Source: Planctomycetota bacterium
GTDB taxonomy: Bacteria > Planctomycetota > Planctomycetia > Pirellulales > Lacipirellulaceae
NCBI GenBank assembly: GCA_013152205.1
Contig: JAADGV010000018.1
Coordinates: 1-64,000 of the forward strand
DNA: 64,000 nt
Direction: 5' to 3'
Shown here one piece after another: positions 39,347-49,318 of this stretch. The number at the start of each line of letters is the position of its first letter. Positions within the stretch are counted from its first letter, which is position 1. Below the pieces are notes generated by a model. It saw only the letters and a program-made list of their open reading frames with translations, was not told the origin of the DNA and made no database searches. A program made the translations under genes and the position numbers.

Positions 39347-40282
39347 ATGGCAGATAGTACCCCATATCCGACAGCAGACGGCGGCTCGCGGGCGGAGCAG
39401 GCCAATAAACTGCCGACCGGCTGGCTTTCGCGTTGGCCCTGGGTCACTTTTTTGCTTCCGATGGTGGCTTATATGGTTCTGGGCAGTTTCGAGCCCAAAC
39501 CGCCTGCAACCCCCAGTCAAACTATTGAAAATAGTGCTGCTGAGGATACTGCCCCCACGGCTGAAGAGATGGCAGAGGCCTTTGGCGACACTGGATTTCT
39601 TCCGCAGATTACCTACGAATACTATCCCTACGTTTACACGGCAAAGATTGCGCTCGTGCTAGTCACGATGCTTTTGGTGCTTCCCGGCTATCGCACCTTT
39701 CCCTGGAGGGTTAGCGGCTTGAGTGTGGGGGTAGGCGTCGTTGGCGTCGCGCTTTGGATCGTGCTCTGCCAGCTTCAGCTAGAAATAAAAATGGCTGGGC
39801 CCGTCGATCGCTACCTGGGTAGTCTACTTCCGTTCGAGCAGGTCGACGACGAACAGCCGACGATTGGTTTGCTGGCATTCCTAGGGGCCGGCCAACGCAG
39901 TGCCTACAATCCACTGGAGCAACTTCAAGATACCCCGATGTGGGCCTACCTGTTTCTGGCCGTTCGCTTTGCTGGACTTGCGCTGATTGTCCCGGTGATC
40001 GAAGAGTTCTTCCTGCGTGGGTTCTTGATGCGATACACCGTGCATGACGCTTGGTGGCAGGTGCCCTTTGGCTCGGTTAACCGCGCGGCAGTGGTCGTTG
40101 GCACCGCAATTCCAATGCTGATGCACCCGGGCGAACTCTTGGCCGCTTTGGTGTGGTTCAGCATGGTCACTTGGTTGATGGTCCGTACACGCAGCATCTG
40201 GGACTGTGTGGTTGCCCACGCGGTTACCAATTTTCTGCTTGGTGTTTACGTGGTTACCAGTGGCCAGTGGCAGTTGATGTGA
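39347..40282 (+). CDS. CPBP-family (CAAX protease-like) membrane protein
   Basis: The 311-aa product has about seven helices. It shows CPBP glutamic-endopeptidase motifs: the EE(x)3R pair in IVPVIEEFFLRGFLMRY, a His in MLMHPGELLAALVWF, and IWDCVVAHAVTNFLLG for the last His/Asn. The long insertion (residues about 50-130) is typical of the CAAX-prenyl-protease-related proteins found with exosortase systems. An exosortase gene was not seen in the window. It converges with the downstream TPR gene (13-base gap). Confidence 0.8.
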   Translation: MADSTPYPTADGGSRAEQANKLPTGWLSRWPWVTFLLPMVAYMVLGSFEPKPPATPSQTIENSAAEDTAPTAEEMAEAFGDTGFLPQITYEYYPYVYTAKIALVLVTMLLVLPGYRTFPWRVSGLSVGVGVVGVALWIVLCQLQLEIKMAGPVDRYLGSLLPFEQVDDEQPTIGLLAFLGAGQRSAYNPLEQLQDTPMWAYLFLAVRFAGLALIVPVIEEFFLRGFLMRYTVHDAWWQVPFGSVNRAAVVVGTAIPMLMHPGELLAALVWFSMVTWLMVRTRSIWDCVVAHAVTNFLLGVYVVTSGQWQLM

Positions 40283-40294
40283 CGGCCTTATCGC

Positions 40295-41869
40295 TTATTG
40301 ATCGGACACTTCGTAGACCGCTTGCTCGACTTCGCCCGCAGGTTGAGTGCGAAACGGCTGATCGTCTTGGTAGAGTTGCAGGCGTGATAGGTAGGCAATT
40401 TTTGCGTCTGTGGGGGCCGTCTCAAGGGCCTCCTGTAGAGCCACCACAGCTTCTTGAAACTGTCCTGCGTTGGCCAAGGCAGCCGCTAGTGTATCGAGGG
40501 CCACATGTCGGTCGCCGTAGCCAAAATCGAGTGCCTGCTTCGCTCCGAGGATAGCATTTTCGGCATCACGAAACTCTTCGTTGGGACAGGTTGCCAGCAG
40601 CCAAGCCCCATTGCGATAGGCGTGGGCAAACTCTGGATTGAGTTCAATCGTTCGGGCATAGTCTGCTAAGGCGTCGCGATAGCGGCCCATGTCGGCCAGC
40701 AAGTCGCCACGACTACAGACGATATTGGCATTCGTGGGGTCGAGCGCCATCGCCGCACTAAAGTGTTCGGCTGCTTTCTCCCATTGCCCCAGTAAATGGC
40801 AGACGCGGCTAATTCCGATCTGAGCAGTTACGAGCTTTGGATCTCGGTCTAACGCACGTTGGTAGTCGTCCAAGGCCGACGGCAAGTCGTTGGCCTGAAT
40901 GTAAAGAGTTGCCCGATTGGTGTAGGCCTTGGCATATCGTGGGTTCAACTTGATAACACGATTGAAGTCGTCAAACGCCTCTGCAAACTGACCTCGTTGG
41001 GCGAATGAGACGCCCCGGTTGTGCAAGGCTCGCCAGTTGTTTGGTTGGTAGTCGAGGGCGGTGCGAAAATCGGCATCCGCCAAATCGGCTTGCCCGTTAT
41101 CTGCTAGAAGTTGTCCACGACGATTAAACGCCCATGACGAAAGTTGACGTGCAAAAATTCGGTGCTCGGCGCTCGCACCCAGTCGGATCGCCTCTTGGCA
41201 TTGGCGAACAATGGTTGTGTACTCTTTCTCAGTTACTGCTTGCAGCGAAAGCTGGTGGGCATTGACGAGAGACTCGACAACCGGGTCGACTGGAATTGCT
41301 GGGGTAACCGCTTCTTGATGCTCGGCTACTCGCACTGAGTTGTCCGCTTGGGGCTGTTGGCGTGGTGCTGGTTTTTGAACAATCGCTGGTGCCGGTTGCG
41401 AAACCGTCTGTTGGATTTGAGCGGGCGGGCGGAGTTCTACGGTAGGGCGAGCCGTATTCTTCGGTCGCGCTGGGTTGGATATAGCCATCGCCTGGGATAG
41501 CGGTCGAACCGATTGTTTGGGTTGCAGTTTCAGCGCGTTCGACTGATTCGGACGAGCCATCGACTCACCGCGTATTGAGTTCTTGCGTTGCCCAGCCGTC
41601 TGTTGGCTTGCCGTTCTCGTCGCTGCGGGCCGCAATGTATTTAGTGTTTGTTCAAAATCGCTAGCATCCGCGGTATCGGATTGCGACCCAACAAAGGTCA
41701 GTGTGCTTCGAACATCGCTCGCTCGGCTGCTCTGGTTTTGGTAGCGAGCGCCAACGGCCGAGTCGTCGGCCTGCGAGCGGTTCATATTGGTTGCCATGCC
41801 CATCAATGCAGATAGCAAGAGCAGAGCGAGCAGGCTGGTCGACTTCTGGGGGAGTGAGGTCAGGTCCAT
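40295..41869 (-). CDS. TPR-repeat protein with disordered N-terminal half
   Basis: The 524-aa protein has a hydrophobic N-terminal segment (STSLLALLLLSALMGMA). A Gln/Ser/Pro-rich disordered stretch follows to about residue 200. Six or so TPR units follow, for example FNRRGQLLADNGQADLADADFRTALDYQP and YTNRATLYIQANDLPSALDDYQ. It is probably exported or anchored and serves as a scaffold. It converges with the CPBP gene. Confidence 0.78.
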   Translation of the reverse strand: MDLTSLPQKSTSLLALLLLSALMGMATNMNRSQADDSAVGARYQNQSSRASDVRSTLTFVGSQSDTADASDFEQTLNTLRPAATRTASQQTAGQRKNSIRGESMARPNQSNALKLQPKQSVRPLSQAMAISNPARPKNTARPTVELRPPAQIQQTVSQPAPAIVQKPAPRQQPQADNSVRVAEHQEAVTPAIPVDPVVESLVNAHQLSLQAVTEKEYTTIVRQCQEAIRLGASAEHRIFARQLSSWAFNRRGQLLADNGQADLADADFRTALDYQPNNWRALHNRGVSFAQRGQFAEAFDDFNRVIKLNPRYAKAYTNRATLYIQANDLPSALDDYQRALDRDPKLVTAQIGISRVCHLLGQWEKAAEHFSAAMALDPTNANIVCSRGDLLADMGRYRDALADYARTIELNPEFAHAYRNGAWLLATCPNEEFRDAENAILGAKQALDFGYGDRHVALDTLAAALANAGQFQEAVVALQEALETAPTDAKIAYLSRLQLYQDDQPFRTQPAGEVEQAVYEVSDQ

Positions 41870-42244
<375 letters not shown>

Positions 42245-43660
42245 TCAAACCGAGGGTCGGGTCATCGCCTCGGGGTTTAGCAACTCGTTTAGCTCGGCCT
42301 CGGGCAGAATCTTGCGATCTAAACAGAGTTGGCGGATTGTTTTGCCCGTCTTGAAGGCATCCTTAGCAAGAGCCGCCGATTGTTCGTAACCGATTATTGG
42401 GGCTAACGAAGTGACCATCATCAGCGATTGGTCGATCAGTTCTTGGCAACGCTCTTCGTTCACTTCCAGATCGACAAGCAGCTTGTCAACAAACGCATTC
42501 GACACGTTTGCTAGCAGTTTCGCCGATTCCAAGAAGGCGTCGATCATCACGGGCATCGCCACGTTGAGTTCAAACAACGAACCGATGCCGCCCAACCCGG
42601 CGGTAGTCACCGTGGCGTCGTTGCCGATTACCCGACAAACAACCTGCATGACCGATTCGCACATGACCGGATTTACCTTGCCCGGCATGATCGACGAACC
42701 TGGCTGAGTGGCAGGCAAGCTCAACTCAAAGATACTGCAGCGCGGGCCCGACCCCAGGTGCCGAATATCGTTGGCAATTTTCGAGAGCGAGACGGCAATC
42801 GTTTTCAACTCGGCGTGGGCCGCCACAAACGAATCTTTTGCCGCTTGCGCTTCGGGATGGTTGCTTGCTTCTTTGAAGGTACTGTCTGAGCCTGTCGATA
42901 ACGCAGCACACACGCGGGCAGCAAACTCTGGGTGGGTGTTGATGCCTGTACCAACCGCCGTGCCGCCAATGGGCATGTTTTCTAACATGCGCTGAAGCGC
43001 CCGATTTGAGCGTGTGGCCGCATAACGAGCTTGGGCGGCGTAACCAGAGAACACTTGCCCGACACGGATCGGCGTCGCATCCATCAAATGGGTTCGCCCG
43101 ATTTTGACAATTTTGTCCCACGCGGAGGCTTTTGCATCCAGGGCATCTGCGAGGCGTGAGAGCGTCGGCGTCAGCTTTTTTTCTAAACTCGATGCCGCAG
43201 CGATGTGCATTGCTGTTGGAAAGGTGTCGTTCGACGATTGCCCCATGTTCACATGATCGTTGGGATGAACCGCCCCCTCTTGCCCTTTGGCACCGATGCC
43301 GAACCCTAGCCGCTGGTTTGCCAAATTGGCAATCACTTCGTTGGCGTTCATGTTGGTCGAGGTGCCCGACCCGGTCTGGTAGATGTCGACCGGGAACTGC
43401 GAATCGTATTTCCCAGCAGCAACATCGTGCGATGCGGCGATCACCGCATCCGCAATTTTGGCATCAAGTTTTCCCAAATCTTTGTTGGCCGTTGCACAGG
43501 CGGCCTTCAAAAGCCCAAAAGCATGAATCACCGCTGCGGGGACCGGCTCAAGGGCGATCGGAAAATTCTCAACCGCCCGAGCGGTTGAGGCCCCATACAA
43601 AGCGTCAGCAGGCACCTGCATTTCGCCCATCGTATCGCGTTCGGTGCGGACTTCGGTCAT
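42245..43660 (-). CDS. fumC: Class II fumarate hydratase
   Basis: The 471-aa enzyme converts fumarate to L-malate in the TCA cycle and needs no iron-sulfur cluster. The family signature GSSIMPGKVNPV is present, with TGSGTSTNMNANEV, HPNDHVNMGQSSND and GRTHLMDATPI. The length matches FumC. It stands alone between the palindromic repeat and mscS. Confidence 0.95.
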   Translation of the reverse strand: MTEVRTERDTMGEMQVPADALYGASTARAVENFPIALEPVPAAVIHAFGLLKAACATANKDLGKLDAKIADAVIAASHDVAAGKYDSQFPVDIYQTGSGTSTNMNANEVIANLANQRLGFGIGAKGQEGAVHPNDHVNMGQSSNDTFPTAMHIAAASSLEKKLTPTLSRLADALDAKASAWDKIVKIGRTHLMDATPIRVGQVFSGYAAQARYAATRSNRALQRMLENMPIGGTAVGTGINTHPEFAARVCAALSTGSDSTFKEASNHPEAQAAKDSFVAAHAELKTIAVSLSKIANDIRHLGSGPRCSIFELSLPATQPGSSIMPGKVNPVMCESVMQVVCRVIGNDATVTTAGLGGIGSLFELNVAMPVMIDAFLESAKLLANVSNAFVDKLLVDLEVNEERCQELIDQSLMMVTSLAPIIGYEQSAALAKDAFKTGKTIRQLCLDRKILPEAELNELLNPEAMTRPSV

Positions 43661-43756
43661 AGCGAACCTGTTTCTATTTCTGCTGCTAGGGTTGGATCTG
43701 GTAATGCCACGTTGCTCTAGCGCCCAGATTACTCTTCTCTCGCTTGGTCGACAATC

Positions 43757-44701
43757 CTACGCAGCCGTGGGGTCTGTGTGGACGTCCATCTGGGGGAAGG
43801 GGATTTCGATGCCGGCACGGTCTAGCTCGACTTTTACTGCGCGAATCAATGCCTGTTTGGCATCGCCGAAGTTTTCTCCTCGCGCCCAGATGCGGACCGA
43901 CCAATCGACACTCGACGCCCCCAGCCCCGACAAGACTACGGCTGGCTCGGGGTCGTTTGCGCTGAGATCCACCGTTGCGATCGCTCGTTCCAGGACTTCT
44001 CGGGTTTGGTCGATGTCTGCGTTGTACGAGGTGCCGACTTCGACCTCGATTCGTCGGACCGGGTGGTGCGAGATGTTTTCGATTACCGAACCAAAGATTT
44101 CGCTGTTCGGGATGATGAACCGGCGGTTGTCGAATGTGTCGATGGCGGTCGTGAATAGTTCGATCTCGTAGACCTTGCCGACGCTCCCCGCCACGTTGAC
44201 AATATCGCCAACTTTGTAGGGCCGAAAGATGAGCAACATGGCTCCCGCGGCAAAGTTGGACAGCGTTCCTTGAAACGCCAAACCAATCGCAAAACCGGCT
44301 GCACCAAGCACGGCAGCGAAGCTGGTGGTTTCGACGCCGAAATAGCTCAGGCAGGTTAAGCCCGTCAGCAGTAGAATCATCCACCGTACGAGCTTCGAAA
44401 TAAACTTTGTCAGCGTTTCGTCGAACTTAACCCGATTTAGACCTGTGCGTACTAACGCCGCAGCCCAGCTAGAAATTGCCCAAGCCAAGATCATCAGCAC
44501 CAGCACGAACGTTGCCCGCAGTCCATAGTACGAGCCGAGATAGAGCCATTCGTCTCGTTCGAAGTTGGAAAAGTTGAAGCTACCTGCTTTCGTAAGCACC
44601 CAATTTGGCCAACTATCGCTATTAAAAAAAGTTTCCCATTCATCCGTGCCCCGTGCTGGGATCTTCTTCGCAGTTTGAGCGAGTAACATTAGGTTCATCA
44701 T
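43757..44701 (-). CDS. mscS: Small-conductance mechanosensitive channel
   Basis: The 314-aa channel has a short hydrophobic N-terminus, two helices, then the pore-forming TM3 (AAVLGAAGFAIGLAFQGTLSNFAAGAMLLIFRPYKVGD) and the cytoplasmic vestibule domain (VYEIELFTTAIDTFDNRRFIIPNSEIFG). It releases solutes on hypo-osmotic shock. ATG 44701 was preferred to TTG 44722. It lies next to fumC, with no functional link. Confidence 0.9.
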   Translation of the reverse strand: MMNLMLLAQTAKKIPARGTDEWETFFNSDSWPNWVLTKAGSFNFSNFERDEWLYLGSYYGLRATFVLVLMILAWAISSWAAALVRTGLNRVKFDETLTKFISKLVRWMILLLTGLTCLSYFGVETTSFAAVLGAAGFAIGLAFQGTLSNFAAGAMLLIFRPYKVGDIVNVAGSVGKVYEIELFTTAIDTFDNRRFIIPNSEIFGSVIENISHHPVRRIEVEVGTSYNADIDQTREVLERAIATVDLSANDPEPAVVLSGLGASSVDWSVRIWARGENFGDAKQALIRAVKVELDRAGIEIPFPQMDVHTDPTAA

Positions 44702-44870
44702 GGCAGTGGTAATTGCTAGCAAAGGAATATTGGGGGAAAGAATCGAGAGCGTTGATGTCTAATCCTTGTTCAGCAGTGTGTCGAGACCAGCTATCGTTGT
44801 GCTAGCGATGCCCGTGCTAGCGTCCGACCGCTCTTGCTAACGGCCACTCTGTGGTTCTATCATTTCGCGA

Positions 44871-45578
44871 ATGTCCTCGTCCGATTCATCCGCCGAAACC
44901 GAAGCTGCCTCAGGTCGCTTTTCGCTGCACGGGCTTTCTGCTGCATTCGCGCGACTCACGGGCACCGGCAAGGCAGAACGCGATGCCCCAGAAATTGCCG
45001 ATCCTTTGGAAGAAGTCGAAGGCGTCGACTCGAGCGCCGTCCCGGCTGGCGAAGTTCTCTCGCCTCGTATGATTGTCGAAGGCATGCTCTTTGTGGGCGA
45101 TAGCGAAGGTCAACCGCTTACCAACCGTCAGATGGCCGCCAATATTCGCGATGTTTCGCCCAAAGAAGTCGACGCCCTAATCGAAGAGCTCAACCAAGGC
45201 TACCGTGAGGCCGGTACTGCCTACGAAATAGTTAGCGAAGGAGCCGGCTATCGATTGCAGGTTTGCTCGGAACTAGATTTTATCCGCCAGCGGTTTTTGG
45301 GCCGCACACGAGAAGCCAAGCTGACGCCGTCGGCGATCGAGGTACTTTCGGTGGTTGCCTATCGCCAGCCAGTGACGGCCGACCAGGTTAAAAAATTACG
45401 TGACGCCTCGAGCCACGCCTTGCTCAGCCAACTGGTCCGCCGCGGGCTGCTATGCCTCGAACGGCCAGAGAATGCCCCCAAGAAACCGACCTACCACACG
45501 ACCGATCGCTTCAACCGTCTATTCCGCATCGACTCTCCAAAAGATTTGCCGAGTAGCGAAGATTTCGATGAGAACTAG
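44871..45578 (+). CDS. scpB: Chromosome segregation protein ScpB
   Basis: The 235-aa product matches ScpB of the SMC-ScpAB condensin. Two winged-helix domains are evident, with MIVEGMLFVGDSEGQPLT and PSAIEVLSVVAYRQPVTADQVKKLRDASSHALLSQLVRRGLL. The N-terminal about 60 residues are a disordered extension. scpA is not adjacent. The start lacks a clear ribosome binding site. Confidence 0.9.
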   Translation: MSSSDSSAETEAASGRFSLHGLSAAFARLTGTGKAERDAPEIADPLEEVEGVDSSAVPAGEVLSPRMIVEGMLFVGDSEGQPLTNRQMAANIRDVSPKEVDALIEELNQGYREAGTAYEIVSEGAGYRLQVCSELDFIRQRFLGRTREAKLTPSAIEVLSVVAYRQPVTADQVKKLRDASSHALLSQLVRRGLLCLERPENAPKKPTYHTTDRFNRLFRIDSPKDLPSSEDFDEN

Positions 45579-45943
45579 TTCTATAGAGGGGGGGTATCTT
45601 GGTCGCCGTTTTTCTGTAAGTGGTTACCTGCTATTGGCTTGCAGCAATGGTCCAGAAAAGCACCCTAGTTGTTCGCGAGCAGCTTGCTAGAATCGCCGCC
45701 TCATTTGACAGATAATTGTCGACACGGCGATTAGCTCAATCGTAAACTTCCTATATTACTGCACGTCACAAAACTGCTTGGTTATCCAGACTCCACCGAC
45801 CGCTGGATACCTCCAACATGGTTCTGGGGTAGGCTCTTGGAGTCGATATCGATTTTCTCCTCGAAAGCTTCCCGCAATTATCTCCTACCGCTTGAATGCG
45901 GATGGCCCGTCAGCCGCCGTTACCACCTATTCGCTTGTAATCT
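45579..45943. other. 365-base intergenic region
   Basis: It lies between scpB and rpe on the same strand. No structured RNA, tRNA or reading frame was recognised. Confidence 0.45.
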
Positions 45944-46636
45944 ATGTCATCTGCCCGTCATCTTGCTGAGTTGAGTGCTGCTTCGCCCGCGGTGCTACCC
46001 TCGTTGCTGCTTTGCGATTTTGGGAACCTGGAGCGCGAAGTCCGGCAGCTCGAAGAAGCGGGCGTCAAAGGCTTGCATCTCGACGTGATGGATGGCCATT
46101 TTGTGCCGAACATGACCTACGGCCTACCGATCGTAGCCGCACTGCGTGGCCTCACGGATTTGCCTTTGGACGTCCACCTGATGATTTCTAATCCTCAGCA
46201 ATACGTCTCTCAGTTTGTCGATGCCGGTTCAGACATACTCACGATTCACGCCGAAGCGGTCGACGATCCTTGTCCCGTACTCGAACAAATTCGCACAGCG
46301 GGTGCCGGTGCAGGATTGGCGATCAATCCGCCGACATCGGTCGAGTCGATCGAGGCTGCTTTGCCGCTTTGCGACATGGTGCTTGTTATGAGCGTGATGC
46401 CAGGGTTTGGCGGACAATCGTTCGACGAGGTTGCCCTCGAAAAGCTGAAGGCACTTCGCGCGAGATTGCCCGACCATGTGCTGCTGGAAGTTGATGGCGG
46501 GGTGAACGAAGAGACCATTGCTGCCTGTGGTGCGGCTGGGGCTCAATTGATGGTGGTTGGATCGGCGATTTTTCGCCAGGAAGACTACACGGCCAGCGTG
46601 GCTAAATTAACACAACTTGCAGGCGACAAAGGCTGA
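45944..46636 (+). CDS. rpe: Ribulose-phosphate 3-epimerase
   Basis: The 230-aa TIM-barrel enzyme interconverts ribulose-5-phosphate and xylulose-5-phosphate in the pentose phosphate pathway. The motifs VLPSLLLCDFGNL, LHLDVMDGHFVPNMTYG, DVHLMISNP, VLVMSVMPGFGGQSF, and EVDGGVNEETI give the expected His/Asp metal-site residues. It is followed 25 bases later by the histidine-phosphatase-like gene. Confidence 0.94.
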   Translation: MSSARHLAELSAASPAVLPSLLLCDFGNLEREVRQLEEAGVKGLHLDVMDGHFVPNMTYGLPIVAALRGLTDLPLDVHLMISNPQQYVSQFVDAGSDILTIHAEAVDDPCPVLEQIRTAGAGAGLAINPPTSVESIEAALPLCDMVLVMSVMPGFGGQSFDEVALEKLKALRARLPDHVLLEVDGGVNEETIAACGAAGAQLMVVGSAIFRQEDYTASVAKLTQLAGDKG

Positions 46637-46661
46637 TAATTTTTCAAAAGGTTGACGTACT

Positions 46662-47240
46662 ATGCTAACTGTCCTACTGATTCGCACCGGTGCGACTGAA
46701 TACGATTGTCAGGGGCGTGTCCAGGGAACCTTGGACGTACCGCTCAGCGAAGATGGCCGTCAACAGATCGAGGAAGTTGCTCGGCAACTTGCCGACCAGG
46801 AGGTGGCTGTTATCTACGCTGGCCCCTGCGGTGCTACCCTGCAGTCGGCTGAGATCGTTGCCAAGCAACTGCACGGCAAAGTCAAAACGGTCGTTAAGCT
46901 TTGCAATCTCAACCACGGCCTTTGGCAGGGCATGCTTATCGACGATGTGAAGATGAAGCAGCCCAAAGTTTACAAACAGTGGCAGGAGCACCCTGAGACC
47001 GTCTGCCCGCCCGATGGCGAATCGGTGCAAGTTGTCCGCGAGCGCCTGCAGGAGGTACTCGCAAAAATCTCTAAAAAGCATAAAAAAGGCACGGTAGCCA
47101 TCGTCGCCCCTGAGCCTCTAGCCAGCGTGCTACGCAATATACTGCGAGACGACGCCTTGGGCGACCTATGGCGTGTCGAGGACCAAAATCAGCCTATTTG
47201 GGAGCTGATTGACGTCCCTGAGGAAGTGGTTAGCTCGTAA
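46662..47240 (+). CDS. Histidine-phosphatase-fold protein lacking catalytic histidines
   Basis: The 192-aa product has the phosphoglycerate mutase-like fold (LLIRTGATEYDCQGRVQGTL, LDVPLSEDGRQQ). The catalytic RHG is R8-T9-G10, so the phospho-accepting His is Thr. The second His position (VAHG in active members) reads V148-A-P150-E. The GLWQG and PPDGES parts are kept. It is probably not a phosphatase and may bind a ligand or partner. It lies in a probable operon with rpe. Confidence 0.75.
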   Translation: MLTVLLIRTGATEYDCQGRVQGTLDVPLSEDGRQQIEEVARQLADQEVAVIYAGPCGATLQSAEIVAKQLHGKVKTVVKLCNLNHGLWQGMLIDDVKMKQPKVYKQWQEHPETVCPPDGESVQVVRERLQEVLAKISKKHKKGTVAIVAPEPLASVLRNILRDDALGDLWRVEDQNQPIWELIDVPEEVVSS

Positions 47241-47511
47241 TCAGGGGTAAGCCCCATTTCCGGCGCCAGGAGGATTGCAAAGTTGGCAATCTTCCATTGA
47301 GGGGGGCAGCGACTTTGCAATCCTCCTGCAAGAACGCGCATGGCTGGTTGCTATCTTCGCTGATATACTGGTAAGGGATCTGGCCTAGTGTGGGGTACAC
47401 GCCCAGGCGGTCATGATTTCCCGTTTTCTGGGAAATAGCGATCACGCATTTCCAGCGAGTTGCCCCTATCCACGAAACCCTTTGCCGAAGCTGTAGGACA
47501 CTGCTCTGAAG
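47241..47511. other. Intergenic region with terminal-inverted-repeat element
   Basis: It holds the palindromic element at 47267-47328 and, after it, the accD upstream region. No further feature was recognised. Confidence 0.5.
47267..47328. repeat. Terminal-inverted-repeat element, short copy
   Basis: A perfect 17-base inverted repeat, CAGGAGGATTGCAAAGT / ACTTTGCAATCCTCCTG, surrounds a 28-base spacer. It starts 27 bases after the stop codon at 47240. Copies with an extra inner stem are at 27500-27611 and 54821-54928. Confidence 0.85.
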
Positions 47512-48363
47512 ATGGCAACTAGCGAAACCGATATTACCGCCGATAAAACCAAGCCAGGGCGCGAGAAACGTGGCGTACCGGGGGGCTTGTGGTTCCGCTG
47601 CAAAGGCTGCGGGGCAATGATTTTCCGTAAGGAAGCCGAACGCCTGATGAATGTTTGCCCCGAGTGTGGGCACCACATGTACCTCAGCGCTCACGACCGT
47701 ATTGCAGCGGTACTCGACGAAGGCACCTTTGAAGAGTGGGACGGCAATCTGGCTCCCACCGATCCGCTCGAATTTGAAGACAAGAAAAAGTACAAAGATC
47801 GTTTGGTTGCCGAGCAGAAGCGAACGGGGCTACGCGATGCTGCGATGACGGGAACCGGCATGATTCGTGCTCGTCGGGTTGCCTTCGGGGTGACCGACTC
47901 TGCGTTCATCATGGGCAGCATGGGGTCGGTCGTAGGCGAACGGCTTACTCGGCTAATTGAGCGTGCCACCGAACAGCATTTGCCACTGATCATTGTGAGT
48001 GGATCTGGCGGAGGGGCTCGCATGCACGAGGGGATTTTTTCGCTGCTTCAAATGGCCAAGGTTTCAGCAGCCTTGGCTCTTTATGGCGAAGCGAAGGGGC
48101 TGTTCATCTCGGTGCTAACCAACCCTACGATGGGTGGCGTTGCCGCCAGTTTTGCGTCCCTGGGCGATATTATTTTTGCTGAGCCAAAAGCGCTCATCGG
48201 GTTTGCCGGCCCGCGAACGATTAAGGCAACGATCCGCATCGAACTCCCCAAAGGCTTTCAAACCAGCGAATTTCTTCTTGAGCATGGCTACATTGATCGG
48301 ATTGTTGAGCGGGCCGACCTCAAGAGCGAAATCGCCCGCGTCATTGATTACTGCGGCAAATAG
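47512..48363 (+). CDS. accD: Acetyl-CoA carboxylase carboxyltransferase beta subunit
   Basis: The 283-aa product is the beta half of the carboxyltransferase that makes malonyl-CoA for fatty acid synthesis. The zinc finger CxxC-x15-CxxC (CKGCG ... VCPECG) is intact near residues 30-51. [27 protein letters not shown], and [19 protein letters not shown] are carboxyltransferase signatures. accA is not in the window. The kinase-like gene follows 41 bases later. Confidence 0.95.
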   Translation: MATSETDITADKTKPGREKRGVPGGLWFRCKGCGAMIFRKEAERLMNVCPECGHHMYLSAHDRIAAVLDEGTFEEWDGNLAPTDPLEFEDKKKYKDRLVAEQKRTGLRDAAMTGTGMIRARRVAFGVTDSAFIMGSMGSVVGERLTRLIERATEQHLPLIIVSGSGGGARMHEGIFSLLQMAKVSAALALYGEAKGLFISVLTNPTMGGVAASFASLGDIIFAEPKALIGFAGPRTIKATIRIELPKGFQTSEFLLEHGYIDRIVERADLKSEIARVIDYCGK

Positions 48364-48404
48364 GCACCTGTTACCTCGTCAGACAAGAAGAGATAGCCAA
48401 CACC

Positions 48405-49283
48405 ATGGGCCTTAGCTCGTTTTTCAAATCGGTTCTCGAAGGCAATAAGGTCGATATTGCCAATCGCTTCGAAATTTTGCGCGATGCTGTTTCGGGTACG
48501 ATGTCGAATTTTCATCAAGCCCGCGACCGTAATACCGATCAAATCATCGGGCTCAAGATTCTCGATAAAAAGAAGACCGAACAGCTAGAAATGCGATTCC
48601 GGGGCCTCGACAAGCCTTTGGAAGGTGAAATCGCAATTTCGTTCGAGCATCCGCGGATTGTTATCACCCACAGTTTTGGGCTCACCACCAAGGGCGAGCA
48701 GTTCATTGTGATGGAATTTCTCGATGGGCCCGGGCTGAACTCTCTGATTGTCGGTCGCGACGAACGACTCGAAGGCAACCGCCTGACACTTATGCGACAT
48801 GCTGCCCTAGCACTTCAAGTGGTTCACGAAGCGGGTTACATTCATCGCGACATTTGCCCACGCAATTACGTTTGCTCGAAGGATGCAACTTCGTTGAAGT
48901 TGATTGACTTTGGGCTGACTGTTCCTGCCCGCAGTGAATTCATGCAACCTGGTATCCGCACGGGGACACCAAACTACATGGCCCCAGAGGTTGTGCGTCG
49001 CAAGCACACCGATCAGCGGCTTGATATCTTTGCTTTTGGTGTCTCGATGTACGAGATGTTTACCTTTGAATTGCCCTGGCTACGTGGCAGTGGCGATGGT
49101 CTGGCAGCAATGAGCCATGGCCAGACAGCCCCCGTGCCGCTAGAAGACCACTGCCCAAATATTAACCCCCTCATCAGCCAAGCAATTCTGAAATGTATGG
49201 ACCCTGCCCCCGAGCAGCGCATGCAGTCGATGAAAAACTTTCTTTCCGCGATTAGCAGCGTACGTAGCGAAGAAGCCGATTGA
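48405..49283 (+). CDS. Atypical Ser/Thr protein kinase-like protein
   Basis: The 292-aa protein has a full Hanks-type kinase fold, including IVMEFLDGPGLNSLI, the HRD region, D168-F-G and MAPEVV. Two sites are altered. The glycine loop reads DAVSGTMSNFHQARD, with two of the three glycines gone. The HRDxKPxN motif is H147-R-D-I-C151-P-R-N154, with the conserved Lys as Cys. The ATP-lysine (GLKIL) is kept. It is either a weakly active kinase or a pseudokinase. It lies directly downstream of accD. No transmembrane segment is seen. Confidence 0.82.
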   Translation: MGLSSFFKSVLEGNKVDIANRFEILRDAVSGTMSNFHQARDRNTDQIIGLKILDKKKTEQLEMRFRGLDKPLEGEIAISFEHPRIVITHSFGLTTKGEQFIVMEFLDGPGLNSLIVGRDERLEGNRLTLMRHAALALQVVHEAGYIHRDICPRNYVCSKDATSLKLIDFGLTVPARSEFMQPGIRTGTPNYMAPEVVRRKHTDQRLDIFAFGVSMYEMFTFELPWLRGSGDGLAAMSHGQTAPVPLEDHCPNINPLISQAILKCMDPAPEQRMQSMKNFLSAISSVRSEEAD

Positions 49284-49318
49284 ATGGTTGGCACCGCGCA
49301 TTTTCGACAGGTGTTTTT

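Noticed and set aside
45579-45943. tRNA or small RNA between scpB and rpe
   Set aside because: No GTTCGAATCC-type T-arm or cloverleaf could be built.
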